NCBI RefSeq assembly: GCF_017313085.1
Contig: NZ_JAFLNF010000005.1
Coordinates: 248,001 to 312,000, forward strand
Source: Roseibium limicola
GTDB taxonomy: Bacteria > Pseudomonadota > Alphaproteobacteria > Rhizobiales > Stappiaceae
DNA: 64,000 nucleotides
Direction of reading: 5' to 3'
The translations under genes were made by a program, and so were the position numbers. The notes below the pieces were generated by a model, which was not told the DNA's origin, searched no databases, and worked only from the letters and a program-made list of their open reading frames with translations. Below, one piece after another: positions 19,433 through 28,633 of the stretch (position 1 is the stretch's first letter; each line of letters opens with the position of its first letter).

Positions 19433-21250
19433 ATGTCGAAGAAATCCAAGTCCCAAGAAAAGATACCAGCTGATGCGGCTATTCCGCTGATCCGCCGGTT
19501 GATGCTGGAAAACGCAAAGGCCTATTCGCGCCGCTACGCGATCGCCTTTGTCTTCATGGGGCTTGTCGCCGTGTCGACCGCTGCCAGCGCCTGGATCATG
19601 CGGGACGTGATCAACGAGGTCTTCATCAATCAGGACAAGGGCATGATCCTCATCATCGCTCTGTCGGTGATGGCCATCTTCACGATCAAAGGTGTCTCGA
19701 CCTATGGCCAGCAGGTTGTCCTGAGCCGGGTCGGCAATGCGATTGTCGCTGACTGTCAACGTCGCCTGTTCACGCGAATTCTAGAGCAGGACATGGGCTA
19801 TTTCAGCCGCACGCCCTTGGGCGAGCTGACGACGCGAATCCAGCACAACACCGCAGCTGCGCGTAGCGTGATCGATATGGTTGTTGTGACCTTGGGACGA
19901 GACGTGTTGACCATCATTGCGCTGGTTGCGGTGATGGTCATTCAGGATCCGCTGCTATCGCTGATTGCGCTGGTCATCATGCCGCCGGCCGTGATCGGGG
20001 TGTCTTTGCTGGTGCGCCGGGTTCGCAAGCATGCAAAGTCACAGTTCGTCTCCACCACGCGCATTTTGTCCGTGCTGCAGGAGACCGCTCTCGGTGTTCG
20101 TATCGTCAAGGCATTTGGTGTTGAGGATTCGCTGCAGCAGGCGATGAATTCAGCCGTGCATGACGTCGAGAAGCAGGCCAACAAGATCGCCACGCTGACG
20201 GCCAGAACATCACCGTTGATGGAAACCCTTGGCGGGTTTGCGGTCGCGCTGGTCATTCTCTACGGCGGTTATTCGGTTGTCGAGATGGGGCAGGAGCCTG
20301 GTGCCTTCTTTTCTTTCATCACGTCGCTGCTGCTGGCGTATGATCCTGCCAAGCGGTTGGCCCGGCTTCAGGTCAACCTGAACAACTCGCTCGTCGGCGT
20401 GAAGCTGATGTACGACCTGATCGACGAAGAGCCGAGTTTGAAGCAAGCAGCAGACGCGCGGTCTCTGGACGTGACCAAGGGCGCGGTCGAGCTGGCAGAT
20501 GTCACTTTCTCCTATGGCGAGGGAGCTGCACTCATCGGGCTGAGCTTTAAGGCAGAAGCGGGCAAGACTACAGCTCTGGTCGGGGCTTCGGGAGCTGGAA
20601 AGTCTACGGTCTTCTCATTGTTGGAGCGCTTCTATGATCCGTCCTCGGGTGCGGTGTTGATCGATGGTCGGGACGTGCGTGACGTGACGCTTGCATCGCT
20701 GCGTCGATCGATTGCCTATGTCTCGCAGGATACGTTCCTGTTCGATCTGAGCGTGAAGGAAAACATCCGTCTCGGCCGACCGGGCGCATCCGATGAGGAA
20801 ATCGTCACGGCAGCACAGGATGCCAATGCGCATGAGTTCATCGTCGAGCTTCCCGGTGGCTATGACGGGTCTGTCGGCGAGGGCGGGGATCAGCTTTCGG
20901 GCGGGCAGCGTCAGCGCATTGCCATTGCTCGCGCGATGCTGCGCGATGCGCCGATTCTGTTGCTCGATGAGGCGACTTCGGCGCTGGATGCAGAATCTGA
21001 ATCCAAGGTCCAATCAGCGCTGGCACGCTTAATGCGCAACCGCACTACGCTGGTCATTGCCCATCGTTTGGCTACCGTTCGCGATGCCGACACCATCGTG
21101 GTGATGGACAAGGGGCGCTGCATCGAAGAGGGCAATCACATGGATCTGATCCGTCAGGATGGTACATATCGCCGACTATATGATCTGCAATTCAGTTCTG
21201 GCTCTTCTGGCGATTCAGACGCGCCAAACCTGAAAAGCGATCCGGTTTGA
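19433..21250 (+). CDS. ABC exporter, fused permease-ATPase (MsbA-like)
   Basis: This 605-residue half-transporter has an N-terminal six-helix type I exporter domain (AFVFMGLVAVSTAASAWIMRDVINEVF onward) and a C-terminal ATPase. The ATPase has Walker A GASGAGKST, the Q-loop region AYVSQDTFLFD, signature LSGGQRQR, Walker B ILLLDEATSALD, and the H-loop VIAHRLAT. It probably works as a homodimer exporting a lipid or hydrophobic compound. The start MSKKSK at 19433 is chosen because the upstream frame overlaps the aspS terminator and lacks a plausible start. The last 15 residues are Ser/Gly rich. Confidence 0.9.
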   Translation: MSKKSKSQEKIPADAAIPLIRRLMLENAKAYSRRYAIAFVFMGLVAVSTAASAWIMRDVINEVFINQDKGMILIIALSVMAIFTIKGVSTYGQQVVLSRVGNAIVADCQRRLFTRILEQDMGYFSRTPLGELTTRIQHNTAAARSVIDMVVVTLGRDVLTIIALVAVMVIQDPLLSLIALVIMPPAVIGVSLLVRRVRKHAKSQFVSTTRILSVLQETALGVRIVKAFGVEDSLQQAMNSAVHDVEKQANKIATLTARTSPLMETLGGFAVALVILYGGYSVVEMGQEPGAFFSFITSLLLAYDPAKRLARLQVNLNNSLVGVKLMYDLIDEEPSLKQAADARSLDVTKGAVELADVTFSYGEGAALIGLSFKAEAGKTTALVGASGAGKSTVFSLLERFYDPSSGAVLIDGRDVRDVTLASLRRSIAYVSQDTFLFDLSVKENIRLGRPGASDEEIVTAAQDANAHEFIVELPGGYDGSVGEGGDQLSGGQRQRIAIARAMLRDAPILLLDEATSALDAESESKVQSALARLMRNRTTLVIAHRLATVRDADTIVVMDKGRCIEEGNHMDLIRQDGTYRRLYDLQFSSGSSGDSDAPNLKSDPV

Positions 21251-21287
21251 AGTCTGCCGCAGCCTTTTGCATCTGAGCTGTCGTGGT

Positions 21288-23297
21288 TCACTTTGCCGTG
21301 TCGAAAGCCTCTTCCGGTGAGATTGAGATTGCCATTTGGCCCAGAAGCGTACTGGCGCCGATCCGCGTCTGTCGGACAATCTCAAACAAGCTGATGCCCT
21401 CGGTTGGCGTAAGCTCAAGCTTGATTGGACGTTCTGCCCGCAGCGCCTCGGCCAGGCGGTCCTGAAGTTCTGGCGGGGTTGAGCGGTTTCCGACCCACGC
21501 GTTGGCTAAGTCTTCCACCGAGAGACCGCTCTGTTTGGCCGTTTTCTCAAGATATCTACCCAGGGCTGCGCCAGCTCGCAGGCGAAGTGTCAGGCCTTCC
21601 AATGGGGCGCCGGCAATCAGTATCGGCGCAAGAGCTGGGCTGGAAAACGCCATAGCGGGGACATTGCTCAGCCGTGCCGTGAGTTCCAGGTCGATCAGTC
21701 CATCGAGACTGAGGCGCAACGGCGCAAGCTGATAACTCTCCGTCTGCTGATCCCAATCCAGACGCACGATGTGGTCAAGCCGTAGATCTTCCGTATCTGA
21801 AAGCGCCAGAGCTTCTCGCAGTCCTTTCGGGATTAGATGGCCAATGGGCAACGTCATCCCGTTCAGCCGCAATTCAGCAGACATCGGAATGTCGCTTTGA
21901 GCGGTCGTCGCATGCCAGGTGCCTTGCTCCAGAGTAAAGCGCGCCGGTGTATTTCCAGAAGCTTCCGTCATGGGACGCGAATCCAGCGTTAGTCCGGAAA
22001 CAGAGACTGCAGGGGTTTTGGCCAGAGATTTCAGAATGTCGACAACGGAAGGCGCGGGAATGCGCGTCGTCTCGCTGGAACGGACGCTGGTGTAGATGTC
22101 AGGAACCTGCAGGTTCTGCGCATATGCGTGTTCAAGACTGAGAGAACCTGCCTTATTGTCTTTCACGACAAGGCCCTCGACTTGCGTCCAACCGGCGAAC
22201 TCTGGTCCTATATCGGATAGTTGGGCGCTCTCAAGCGATGCTGTGAAGCCGCCGGTCGCCCAGGACATGCGTTTCAGATCGAAACCTGCAAGCCGCAACT
22301 GCGATACCTCTGACAGGCTGGAGCCAAAACGAAGGCTATGGAAACTGAGTTGCTCCAGCGCCAGTGTTGCTGGCTCGGGCGCAGGGGCTGTTCCTGAGCT
22401 TTCGACACTTAAAGCCTTCAGCTCGCCTACGCGGACAAGGGGCAGATCGGCTTTTACGTCTTGCGCTGTCTGGGCGGGCTGTTGTTGACCCTCTGCCTTT
22501 GCCGATCGAAGCAGAGACCTCACAAGCTGGCCGAGATCAATGTCCTCAAGCGCAATGCTCCCGGTCTTCATATGGATAGCCGCAGTGCCTCGACTGTCTG
22601 GAAAGGCAGCAGACAGCCCGTTGAGTTTCAGACCAGCAAGCTGAGCGGCACGCAATCCGCTGGCGTACAAATCGTCCAGCTGAAAGCTTTGTATGGTCTC
22701 TGCAGTCTGGTTCGAAGCGGTCTGAGCCGTCATTCTAGAGGCTGTCAGCTGGTCGACCTCAAATGGCCTCGTTCTTATAGCGTCGCTCGTCGGCGATCCG
22801 AGTGGTACCGAGATGCTTTTGATGGTCAGGTCCGAGACGGAGACGCTCTGAAGCAGGTCGGCGCTCGGGTCATTGCGATCCGACAGCTGGATGCGCAGGG
22901 GAGATTGAAATGTCAGTTCCTTGAACCGCAGGGCATTGCCGTCGACTCGGGCATCTTGCAGCTGCATGGCGTCGCATTGAACCACCAGTTCAAAGCGCAC
23001 CTCTGCAGCGTCCCCGAGCTCAAGTGGTACTGCCAGGCGCAATCCCTTGAGGATAAAATCGCCTCGCTGCCCGACGGGCGTGATGCTTTTCAACGATACG
23101 GTAGCGCCGGGCCACTGTCCGACGGCGGCCTTTAATACACCCTCAAACGAAGTCGCCCCTGCCGCAGCGATTGCCTCATCGGACGCAGGGGCGTTTGCAA
23201 CAGGCTGTTGGGCCAAAGCGCCGGTCTGCGACCAGAACAGCAGCCCCAGCACTGCAAGAAATGACGCTGGATGAATGCAGGGAAATAATCTTTTCAT
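21288..23297 (-). CDS. Exported protein of unknown function, paralog of the gene at 23400
   Basis: The 669-residue protein starts with a clear signal peptide (MKRLFPCIHPASFLAVLGLLFWSQTGALAQQ, shown in two parts: MKRLFPCIHPASFLAV and LGLLFWSQTGALAQQ). The rest is rich in short amphipathic beta strands such as FILKGLRLAVPLELG and VSVSDLTIKSISVPLG. It has no catalytic motif that I recognise. The C-terminal half aligns by eye with the upstream gene: LPIGHLIPKGLREAL, then LRLSLDGLIDLELTARLSNV, then IKLELTPTEGISLFEIV. Repeated strand pairs suggest an elongated periplasmic beta structure, loosely like AsmA or lipid-transfer repeats, but this is inference. Confidence 0.7.
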   Translation of the reverse strand: MKRLFPCIHPASFLAVLGLLFWSQTGALAQQPVANAPASDEAIAAAGATSFEGVLKAAVGQWPGATVSLKSITPVGQRGDFILKGLRLAVPLELGDAAEVRFELVVQCDAMQLQDARVDGNALRFKELTFQSPLRIQLSDRNDPSADLLQSVSVSDLTIKSISVPLGSPTSDAIRTRPFEVDQLTASRMTAQTASNQTAETIQSFQLDDLYASGLRAAQLAGLKLNGLSAAFPDSRGTAAIHMKTGSIALEDIDLGQLVRSLLRSAKAEGQQQPAQTAQDVKADLPLVRVGELKALSVESSGTAPAPEPATLALEQLSFHSLRFGSSLSEVSQLRLAGFDLKRMSWATGGFTASLESAQLSDIGPEFAGWTQVEGLVVKDNKAGSLSLEHAYAQNLQVPDIYTSVRSSETTRIPAPSVVDILKSLAKTPAVSVSGLTLDSRPMTEASGNTPARFTLEQGTWHATTAQSDIPMSAELRLNGMTLPIGHLIPKGLREALALSDTEDLRLDHIVRLDWDQQTESYQLAPLRLSLDGLIDLELTARLSNVPAMAFSSPALAPILIAGAPLEGLTLRLRAGAALGRYLEKTAKQSGLSVEDLANAWVGNRSTPPELQDRLAEALRAERPIKLELTPTEGISLFEIVRQTRIGASTLLGQMAISISPEEAFDTAK

Positions 23298-23367
23298 TTC
23301 AATACTATAGACCGCGTGGGGAAATGGGGATAGGCGGAAACATTGGGGCGACGTTGGTGCAGGCAGG

Positions 23368-23394
23368 GCTTGCGGTCTTGGCGGGACCGCAAGC
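23368..23394. repeat. Hairpin in the gap between the two paralogs
   Basis: A perfect 10-bp inverted repeat (gcttgcggtc / gaccgcaagc) with a 7-nt loop lies just after the stop of the upstream paralog. No T tract follows on either strand, so it may tune or stabilise a shared transcript and need not be a terminator. Confidence 0.55.
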
Positions 23395-23399
23395 ATCAG

Positions 23400-24605
23400 T
23401 TATTTCGCCAGATTGGCATCAACCGTTAGACCCAATACGCCGGGCAGGCTTTGGGGAGCAAGAATGCCGGCTCCGGCCAGCAGCCCGAAGGTGGGGATCG
23501 TAGTCGGATTGGCAGCAAGTGTCAGCGCGCGCGGGTTTGCGATGAAGGCTGCAAGCGCATCATTCACCTGCGTGCGGAAGGCCTCATCCTGCAATTGCCC
23601 CAGAAGCAGCGGCAGCGCCAGGCTCATTTGCATCTCCATGGTCTTGCTGTCCATGCCGTATTTTTCGCCCTGGGTCTCGAGGGCGCGGGCATACAGTCCT
23701 TCGTTGTCGATCCGCAGTTCGGCTTTTTCAAACGTCAAGGATTGCAGCAACCCCAGAACCTCTTCCGGCTCTGTTGCGTCGTCGGCGGCTTGCAGTTTGG
23801 CCATAATCTCCTTGGTGAAGCCGCCAAGCGTGAGCGAAACACTGACGTCGCCCATGTCTTTGAACATGACTGTGCTGTTATCGATATTCAACTTGCCAGT
23901 CAGTGGTTCCCAGGCGCCATTGACCTCCGCTGACACCTGAAGACTGTCGTAACCGAGGTCTGTGAGTTGCTTGCTGCCTTTTGGGCCCAGGCTATCTGCC
24001 GGGATGTTCAGCCCGGCCACGGAAACCTCCGACTTGAGTGAGACGCCGTTCTGGATATCCGACTGTCGGAGCCTGATCTGCTGAACGTCGATGGGACTGG
24101 CACCATTGCCGCTCAGGCGGATACCCTGAACGTCGAGTTGATCAAAGAGGAATTGCCAATAGTCGTCTTTGACGTCTCCGGTCGGGCCTTTCAGCTGGGC
24201 CGGGCTGGGCAGGGTTATGTTTTCAGCCACCGCCGTGCTGACATGCACCGTGCCATTCTTTCCCGAAGTGGCTTCAAGGCCTTCTACGGTCAGCAGATCA
24301 ACCTTCAGCCGGCCATCCTTGTTGAGGCTACCGTTCACCAACTCGGTGATGGCGATGGCAACTGTGCCCGACTTAAGACCAGTGGTCTCCATCTCGATGT
24401 TCTTCAGGGCAATGACCTGTGCGGTGGTCTCGACCGAACCGATACTGACGACTTTCGCGCGGCCGCTTTCGAGGACATCTAGATAGGCATCTGCAATCGT
24501 GTTGCCCGTTGGTTCAAACGCGGCGGCAGGTAGAGTGCTGACCCCGATCAGAAGCGCAGGGACGATGAAGGTGGCAGCGCGGCGACGCACGGTAGGAAAA
24601 GCCAT
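23400..24605 (-). CDS. Exported protein of unknown function, upstream paralog
   Basis: The start ATG at 24605 has a good ribosome site (GGGAG 8 nt upstream) and gives 401 residues with a signal peptide (RRRAATFIVPALLIGVSTLPAAAFEP). The mature part is beta-rich: SIGSVETTAQVIALKNIEME, DVQGIRLSGNGASPIDVQQI, VAGLNIPADSLGPKGSKQL. It lacks cysteines and known catalytic motifs. The block from about residue 225 resembles the downstream protein, so the two arose by tandem duplication. A long upstream frame to 24932 is not used. The two genes are 102 bp apart and probably co-transcribed. Confidence 0.7.
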   Translation of the reverse strand: MAFPTVRRRAATFIVPALLIGVSTLPAAAFEPTGNTIADAYLDVLESGRAKVVSIGSVETTAQVIALKNIEMETTGLKSGTVAIAITELVNGSLNKDGRLKVDLLTVEGLEATSGKNGTVHVSTAVAENITLPSPAQLKGPTGDVKDDYWQFLFDQLDVQGIRLSGNGASPIDVQQIRLRQSDIQNGVSLKSEVSVAGLNIPADSLGPKGSKQLTDLGYDSLQVSAEVNGAWEPLTGKLNIDNSTVMFKDMGDVSVSLTLGGFTKEIMAKLQAADDATEPEEVLGLLQSLTFEKAELRIDNEGLYARALETQGEKYGMDSKTMEMQMSLALPLLLGQLQDEAFRTQVNDALAAFIANPRALTLAANPTTIPTFGLLAGAGILAPQSLPGVLGLTVDANLAK

Positions 24606-24967
24606 CGAAAACTCCCAGAAAATGAATGCGCAGGCTGTTGGCCCGGGCCAAAAATATCCGGACAGGGTCCATGGTTCACACCCTGAGGCCCCATCCGCAA
24701 ATGCTGTCATCAGATAGGTATGACCCATTTGTGGCAGGTCAATGGAAGGTGGAGGGCTGGTCTGCTGTCCAGCCAAGGCAATCATCAACTGATGCCTTGC
24801 GACGCTGCGTGTTATCGACGGCTCGTATCGACAGAATCGGTAATTAAGCCTAAGGATAATCAGGCAAATTTCTACTGCATGTGATCCGCAGTATTCGCAG
24901 GCGTTCAGGCGTTGTTTACGCCTTTGTTTCATAATTCAGCAACGATTGTTGTTCTTAGGCTAGCATT
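24606..24967. other. 362-bp divergent intergenic region
   Basis: This interval separates the divergent exported-protein operon and the EAL gene and should hold promoters for both. I see A+T-rich stretches near 24838-24870 but no convincing operator or RNA gene. Confidence 0.4.
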
Positions 24968-26596
24968 TTGTCCCGCCGCTATCTTTTCTTCGTGAAGGCA
25001 GTGCTCGTCGCCCTCGTTTTGGCGACTGCGCCTCTGTTCGTGGTCAATTGGATCCTGAACAACCATGCCGCCTCTCACGCCTATTTCGAAATGGAGCGGA
25101 TGGGTGAGCGGTATGTGCAACGTGCCGAGGACACCATCAGTGAAACGGTTTCTGCCCTGCAGCGACTGGACAGGGATAATGTCCAGACTTGTGATGCGGA
25201 AGATCGCGTTCTCTTTCAAGAACTTGCCTCCTCCGAAGGAGCGATTGAAGCGATTGGTCTTGTCGACAGCGCCGGCAAGCGCATGTGCATCGTGCCGGAT
25301 CAGAAGTTGACGGGCCAAGCCATTCTGCCGATGTTGCGACAGGATGGACCTCTGGTCGGTATCGGCATGCTGGAACGTGAATACCTCGGCGCGCGTGCGG
25401 CTGTCGTCAGCTGGGATCTGCGCAACGGCTACCGGCTGTTCGCCGAGATCACACCGGCAGTCATTGCCATCGATCCCGGTCCCGATTTCATCCGGTCCTA
25501 TCGCCGGGTGGAGCTGCGGCTGGGTGCCGACCTTCTGTGGTATTCCTCAGGTGGCTATTCCTCCCAGGAGAATGACAGCAGCAATACAATGGTCGCAAAC
25601 ATCCAGTCGGAGCGTTATCCGCTATCGGCAATGGTGGTTGCGCCAAGGTCCGCCGCGATTGCCAATATTCAGGATTTGAAAGTCATTTCTGCGGCAGCCT
25701 GTGGTGCGCTGGTTCTGCTCTTTGTTGCCATTGGTGTCTGGTACTCTTGGCGGCCGGAGAACGAAGCACATGACGACTTCGCGGCGGCGATCCGCAATGG
25801 CGAATTCATTCCCTACTACCAGCCGGTGATGGATATTGAGACCGGCAAGATGCGTGGGTGTGAAGTGTTGATGCGCTGGCGCCGCCCGAATGGCATCATG
25901 GTGTCACCGGGGCAGTTCATGGCTTATGCCGAAAGCACCGGCCACATCTTCGACATGACACGTTCCATGATGCTGCAGACGGTGGACGAGGTCGGTGAGC
26001 TGTATGAAGAAAACCCGGACTTCAAGCTGTCGGTCAATCTGTTCGCCGGACACTTCAAGAACCGCGAGATCATCGGTGATCTCAAGCGCACCTATGAGAA
26101 TTCCAAGATCTCCTTCCAGCAGATTGTCGTGGAAGTGACTGAGCGCTATCCGCTTGAAGACATGGATCTGGCGCGCAAGATGATCGCTGAAATGCAGGCG
26201 ATGGGACTGCGTGTGGCGCTGGACGATGTCGGCACGGGTCACGGCGGCATGGCCTATCTGCAGAAGCTCGGCATCGACATCATCAAGATCGACAAGATGT
26301 TCATCGACAACATCGGCGATGACGACAGCTCGACCACCATTGTCGATTCCATGGTCGAGCTGGCAGATAATCTGGGTATGGGCATCATCGCAGAAGGCGT
26401 CGAGAACCCGGACCAGATCGATCGGCTGCGCGAACTTGGTGTGACGGCCGCTCAGGGGTATTACTTCGCCAAGCCGATGCCGGCATCCGAGTACATCGCT
26501 TTTGCCCATAAGGTCGAAGAGGATCTCTTGGCGGCAGAGCGCAAGGCTGCCGATGAAGCGGCTCGTGCTGCAGAAGCCGCCGAAGCGGCAGCCTAA
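24968..26596 (+). CDS. Membrane-bound EAL-domain c-di-GMP phosphodiesterase
   Basis: The enzyme is predicted to hydrolyse cyclic di-GMP to pGpG. Residues 5-28 form the first membrane helix. A periplasmic region of about 200 residues follows, with two cysteines (in QTCDAEDR and KRMCIVP), resembling the CSS-motif redox sensor of PdeB/C-type proteins. A second helix is at about 237-255, then the EAL domain. Catalytic residues are present: EVLMRW (variant of EALLRW), SVNLFAG, VVEVTERYP, ALDDVGTGHGG, IKIDKMF, IIAEGVENPDQ. The start is TTG. The C-terminus is an alanine-rich helix. No GGDEF domain is present. Confidence 0.87.
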   Translation: MSRRYLFFVKAVLVALVLATAPLFVVNWILNNHAASHAYFEMERMGERYVQRAEDTISETVSALQRLDRDNVQTCDAEDRVLFQELASSEGAIEAIGLVDSAGKRMCIVPDQKLTGQAILPMLRQDGPLVGIGMLEREYLGARAAVVSWDLRNGYRLFAEITPAVIAIDPGPDFIRSYRRVELRLGADLLWYSSGGYSSQENDSSNTMVANIQSERYPLSAMVVAPRSAAIANIQDLKVISAAACGALVLLFVAIGVWYSWRPENEAHDDFAAAIRNGEFIPYYQPVMDIETGKMRGCEVLMRWRRPNGIMVSPGQFMAYAESTGHIFDMTRSMMLQTVDEVGELYEENPDFKLSVNLFAGHFKNREIIGDLKRTYENSKISFQQIVVEVTERYPLEDMDLARKMIAEMQAMGLRVALDDVGTGHGGMAYLQKLGIDIIKIDKMFIDNIGDDDSSTTIVDSMVELADNLGMGIIAEGVENPDQIDRLRELGVTAAQGYYFAKPMPASEYIAFAHKVEEDLLAAERKAADEAARAAEAAEAAA

Positions 26597-26730
26597 GCTC
26601 GACTTATGTTCGATTAAGTGCGCTTGACCTGCGTTTCATTAAGCATTTCCCCAATCTCGCCATCCCGGAAAACGCAGAGCTGGGTTGATGATTTCACTAT
26701 TGTCTGTACCGGCTGGACGGTATATACGCC

Positions 26731-26752
26731 ATGTAAACGTGGAAGTTTACAT
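26731..26752. promoter_or_regulatory. Palindromic TetR-type operator candidate for the efflux operon
   Basis: A perfect 8-bp inverted repeat ATGTAAAC-N6-GTTTACAT lies about 50 bp before the regulator start and just downstream of a TATATA box (26721-26726) with a TTGTCT box at 26700-26705. Position and form fit a self-repressing TetR/AcrR operator. Confidence 0.6.
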
Positions 26753-26803
26753 TCCCGGTGCGGAGGAAGTGCGTCTTGAGGATGGCGCTTCAGGAGACGT
26801 TCG

Positions 26804-27496
26804 ATGCCTTTGGAACGCGAGACAGATGAAAGCCCGGTGAGCCGGTCGCCTTCTCGCGCCGAGCTGGCGTCTACGGAGGTGCCTTTGAACGATCGCTGCA
26901 TTCTGACTGTCGCGCCAAAGAAGCGTGGCCGCAGGGCAGACACCAGTGGCAAGTCGCGCGATGCCATTCTTGAAGCCGCACTTCAAATTGTTTGCGAAAA
27001 AGGCGCTGGTGCTTTGACCATTGAAGCCGTTGCCGAGCGGGCCGGTTTTTCCAAGGGGGGTGTTCTCTACAATTTCCCGACCAAGGAAAAACTCACCCAG
27101 GGCATGGTCGAACGAGAAGTCGCTCGCTTTTCCTGCATGTTGGAAACCGAGCGTCTGAAACAGGGCGATTGCCCCAGTCCAACGCTTGCAGCGCTGGTTG
27201 AAGTTGCCGAGACCTGGATCAAAAGCAACGAAACCGGCCCGAGAGGCATACTTTTAACCCACGTGAGCGCTCCGGATCTATGTGAGCCCTTTTTGGCGCA
27301 CAAGGAACGGTTGCGGGAAGAAATGATCCGGGAAACCGGTCACCTTGCACGGGCGATGCTGATCTGGACCTCCCTGGAGGGGCTCTTGATGAGTTACGCC
27401 CATGGCGTCATGCGTTTCAACACCTCCGAACTGACAATCTATTTCAAGGAGCTGCGTGAGCTGGTCCGCAGCCCCTTTCTGACTGAGGAAAACTAA
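26804..27496 (+). CDS. TetR/AcrR-family repressor
   Basis: This 230-residue regulator has a 40-residue polar N-terminal tail followed by a TetR DNA-binding domain: KSRDAILEAALQIVCEKGAGALTIEAVAERAGFSKGGVLYNFPTKEKL. The SKGGVLYNFPTK recognition helix is typical of one TetR branch. The C-terminal helical ligand domain is similar to the branch often paired with RND pumps. It is the first gene of an operon with the adaptor and permease (5 bp to the adaptor) and probably represses it through the palindrome at 26731. The inducing ligand is unknown. Confidence 0.88.
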   Translation: MPLERETDESPVSRSPSRAELASTEVPLNDRCILTVAPKKRGRRADTSGKSRDAILEAALQIVCEKGAGALTIEAVAERAGFSKGGVLYNFPTKEKLTQGMVEREVARFSCMLETERLKQGDCPSPTLAALVEVAETWIKSNETGPRGILLTHVSAPDLCEPFLAHKERLREEMIRETGHLARAMLIWTSLEGLLMSYAHGVMRFNTSELTIYFKELRELVRSPFLTEEN

Positions 27497-27500
27497 TCCT

Positions 27501-28604
27501 ATGCAATGTTTCTCCTATTCCGCCGTTTTGCGCCCATTGATGCGAGCCGGCGTTCTGGCTGCCCTGGCGGGTGGCCTCGTCGCCTGTCAGGAGGAGGGGC
27601 CAGACCCGATCGCCCAGGCTGAGGCCAAGCTGATCGCGCAGCCGCGCCCGGCGAAGGTGTTCACCGTTTCCGACCAGACGGGCGTCAGCTCACGTCGGTT
27701 CACTGGTCGCGTTCAACCGGTCAAGACCGTCGATCTGGCGTTTCAGGTCGGCGGCAAGCTGAAGCAGCTTCCAGTGATGGAAAGCGGCCGTGTGGAAGAG
27801 GGCAGTCTGATTGCTGCTCTTGATCCGTCCGATTATGAACGCGCGGTACGCGAGGCGCAGCTTCGGGTTGACCAGTCCAAGCGTGAGCTAGATCGTCAAA
27901 AGAAATTACGGGAACGCTCTGTTGTGTCCCAAAGCACCTACGACGATCAGAAGAACCAGTACGATCTGGCTGTGGAAGCTCTGAAAACCGCAGAACAGAA
28001 CCTGGCCTACACAAGGCTCGAAGCGCCGTTTGAGGGGGTGATCACCCGCCGTCTCATCGACAACTACACCTTCGTAAGTCCTGGTACGGCGGTTGTCCGA
28101 ATGCAGGATGTTTCCGAAGTACAGGTGGACATCAACGTGCCAGAAGCACTGTTCGCCCAGGTGACAGAAAGCCAGGTGCAGGGAATCCACGCAGAGTTTC
28201 AGGCGTTTCCAGGCAAGGAATTCCCGTTGGTCTACCGCGAGCATTCCACGGAAGTCGATGATGTGACCCAGACCTATCAGTTCACCCTGGCAATGCCGCA
28301 ACAGCCCGGTTACCGGATCATGCCGGGCATGTCGGCTACGGTCGTGGTCAATATTGACCGCCATGCCGATGGCGATGCGGACTTTCTGATTCCGACCGGA
28401 GCCGTGGCCGTGGACGGTGCCAAGAAGACTTTTGTCTGGTTGCTCGATTCTGAAAACGACACGGTTTCCAAAAAGCCGATCGAGGTTGGCGTGGTCTCTG
28501 GCGATTATCTGCCGGTGACCAAGGGACTGGAGCTCGGTGACGAGATCATCTCCGCCGGCGTCTCCTATCTGACCGACGGCCAGACCGTCCGCCCGCTGCG
28601 CTAA
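27501..28604 (+). CDS. RND efflux periplasmic adaptor lipoprotein
   Basis: This membrane-fusion protein links the inner-membrane pump to an outer-membrane channel. A lipoprotein signal ends at LVAC with lipidated C29. The body shows the lipoyl half-motif TVDLAFQVGGKLKQLPV, an alpha-hairpin coiled coil (REAQLRVDQSKRELDRQKKL), the second lipoyl half YTRLEAPFEGVITRRLIDNYTFV, and the membrane-proximal domain with PTGAVAVDG. There is no outer-membrane factor gene in the operon, so a TolC-like partner must be encoded elsewhere. Confidence 0.92.
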   Translation: MQCFSYSAVLRPLMRAGVLAALAGGLVACQEEGPDPIAQAEAKLIAQPRPAKVFTVSDQTGVSSRRFTGRVQPVKTVDLAFQVGGKLKQLPVMESGRVEEGSLIAALDPSDYERAVREAQLRVDQSKRELDRQKKLRERSVVSQSTYDDQKNQYDLAVEALKTAEQNLAYTRLEAPFEGVITRRLIDNYTFVSPGTAVVRMQDVSEVQVDINVPEALFAQVTESQVQGIHAEFQAFPGKEFPLVYREHSTEVDDVTQTYQFTLAMPQQPGYRIMPGMSATVVVNIDRHADGDADFLIPTGAVAVDGAKKTFVWLLDSENDTVSKKPIEVGVVSGDYLPVTKGLELGDEIISAGVSYLTDGQTVRPLR

Positions 28605-28633
28605 CCCTCTAAACGGAAACGGATACTAGACCC

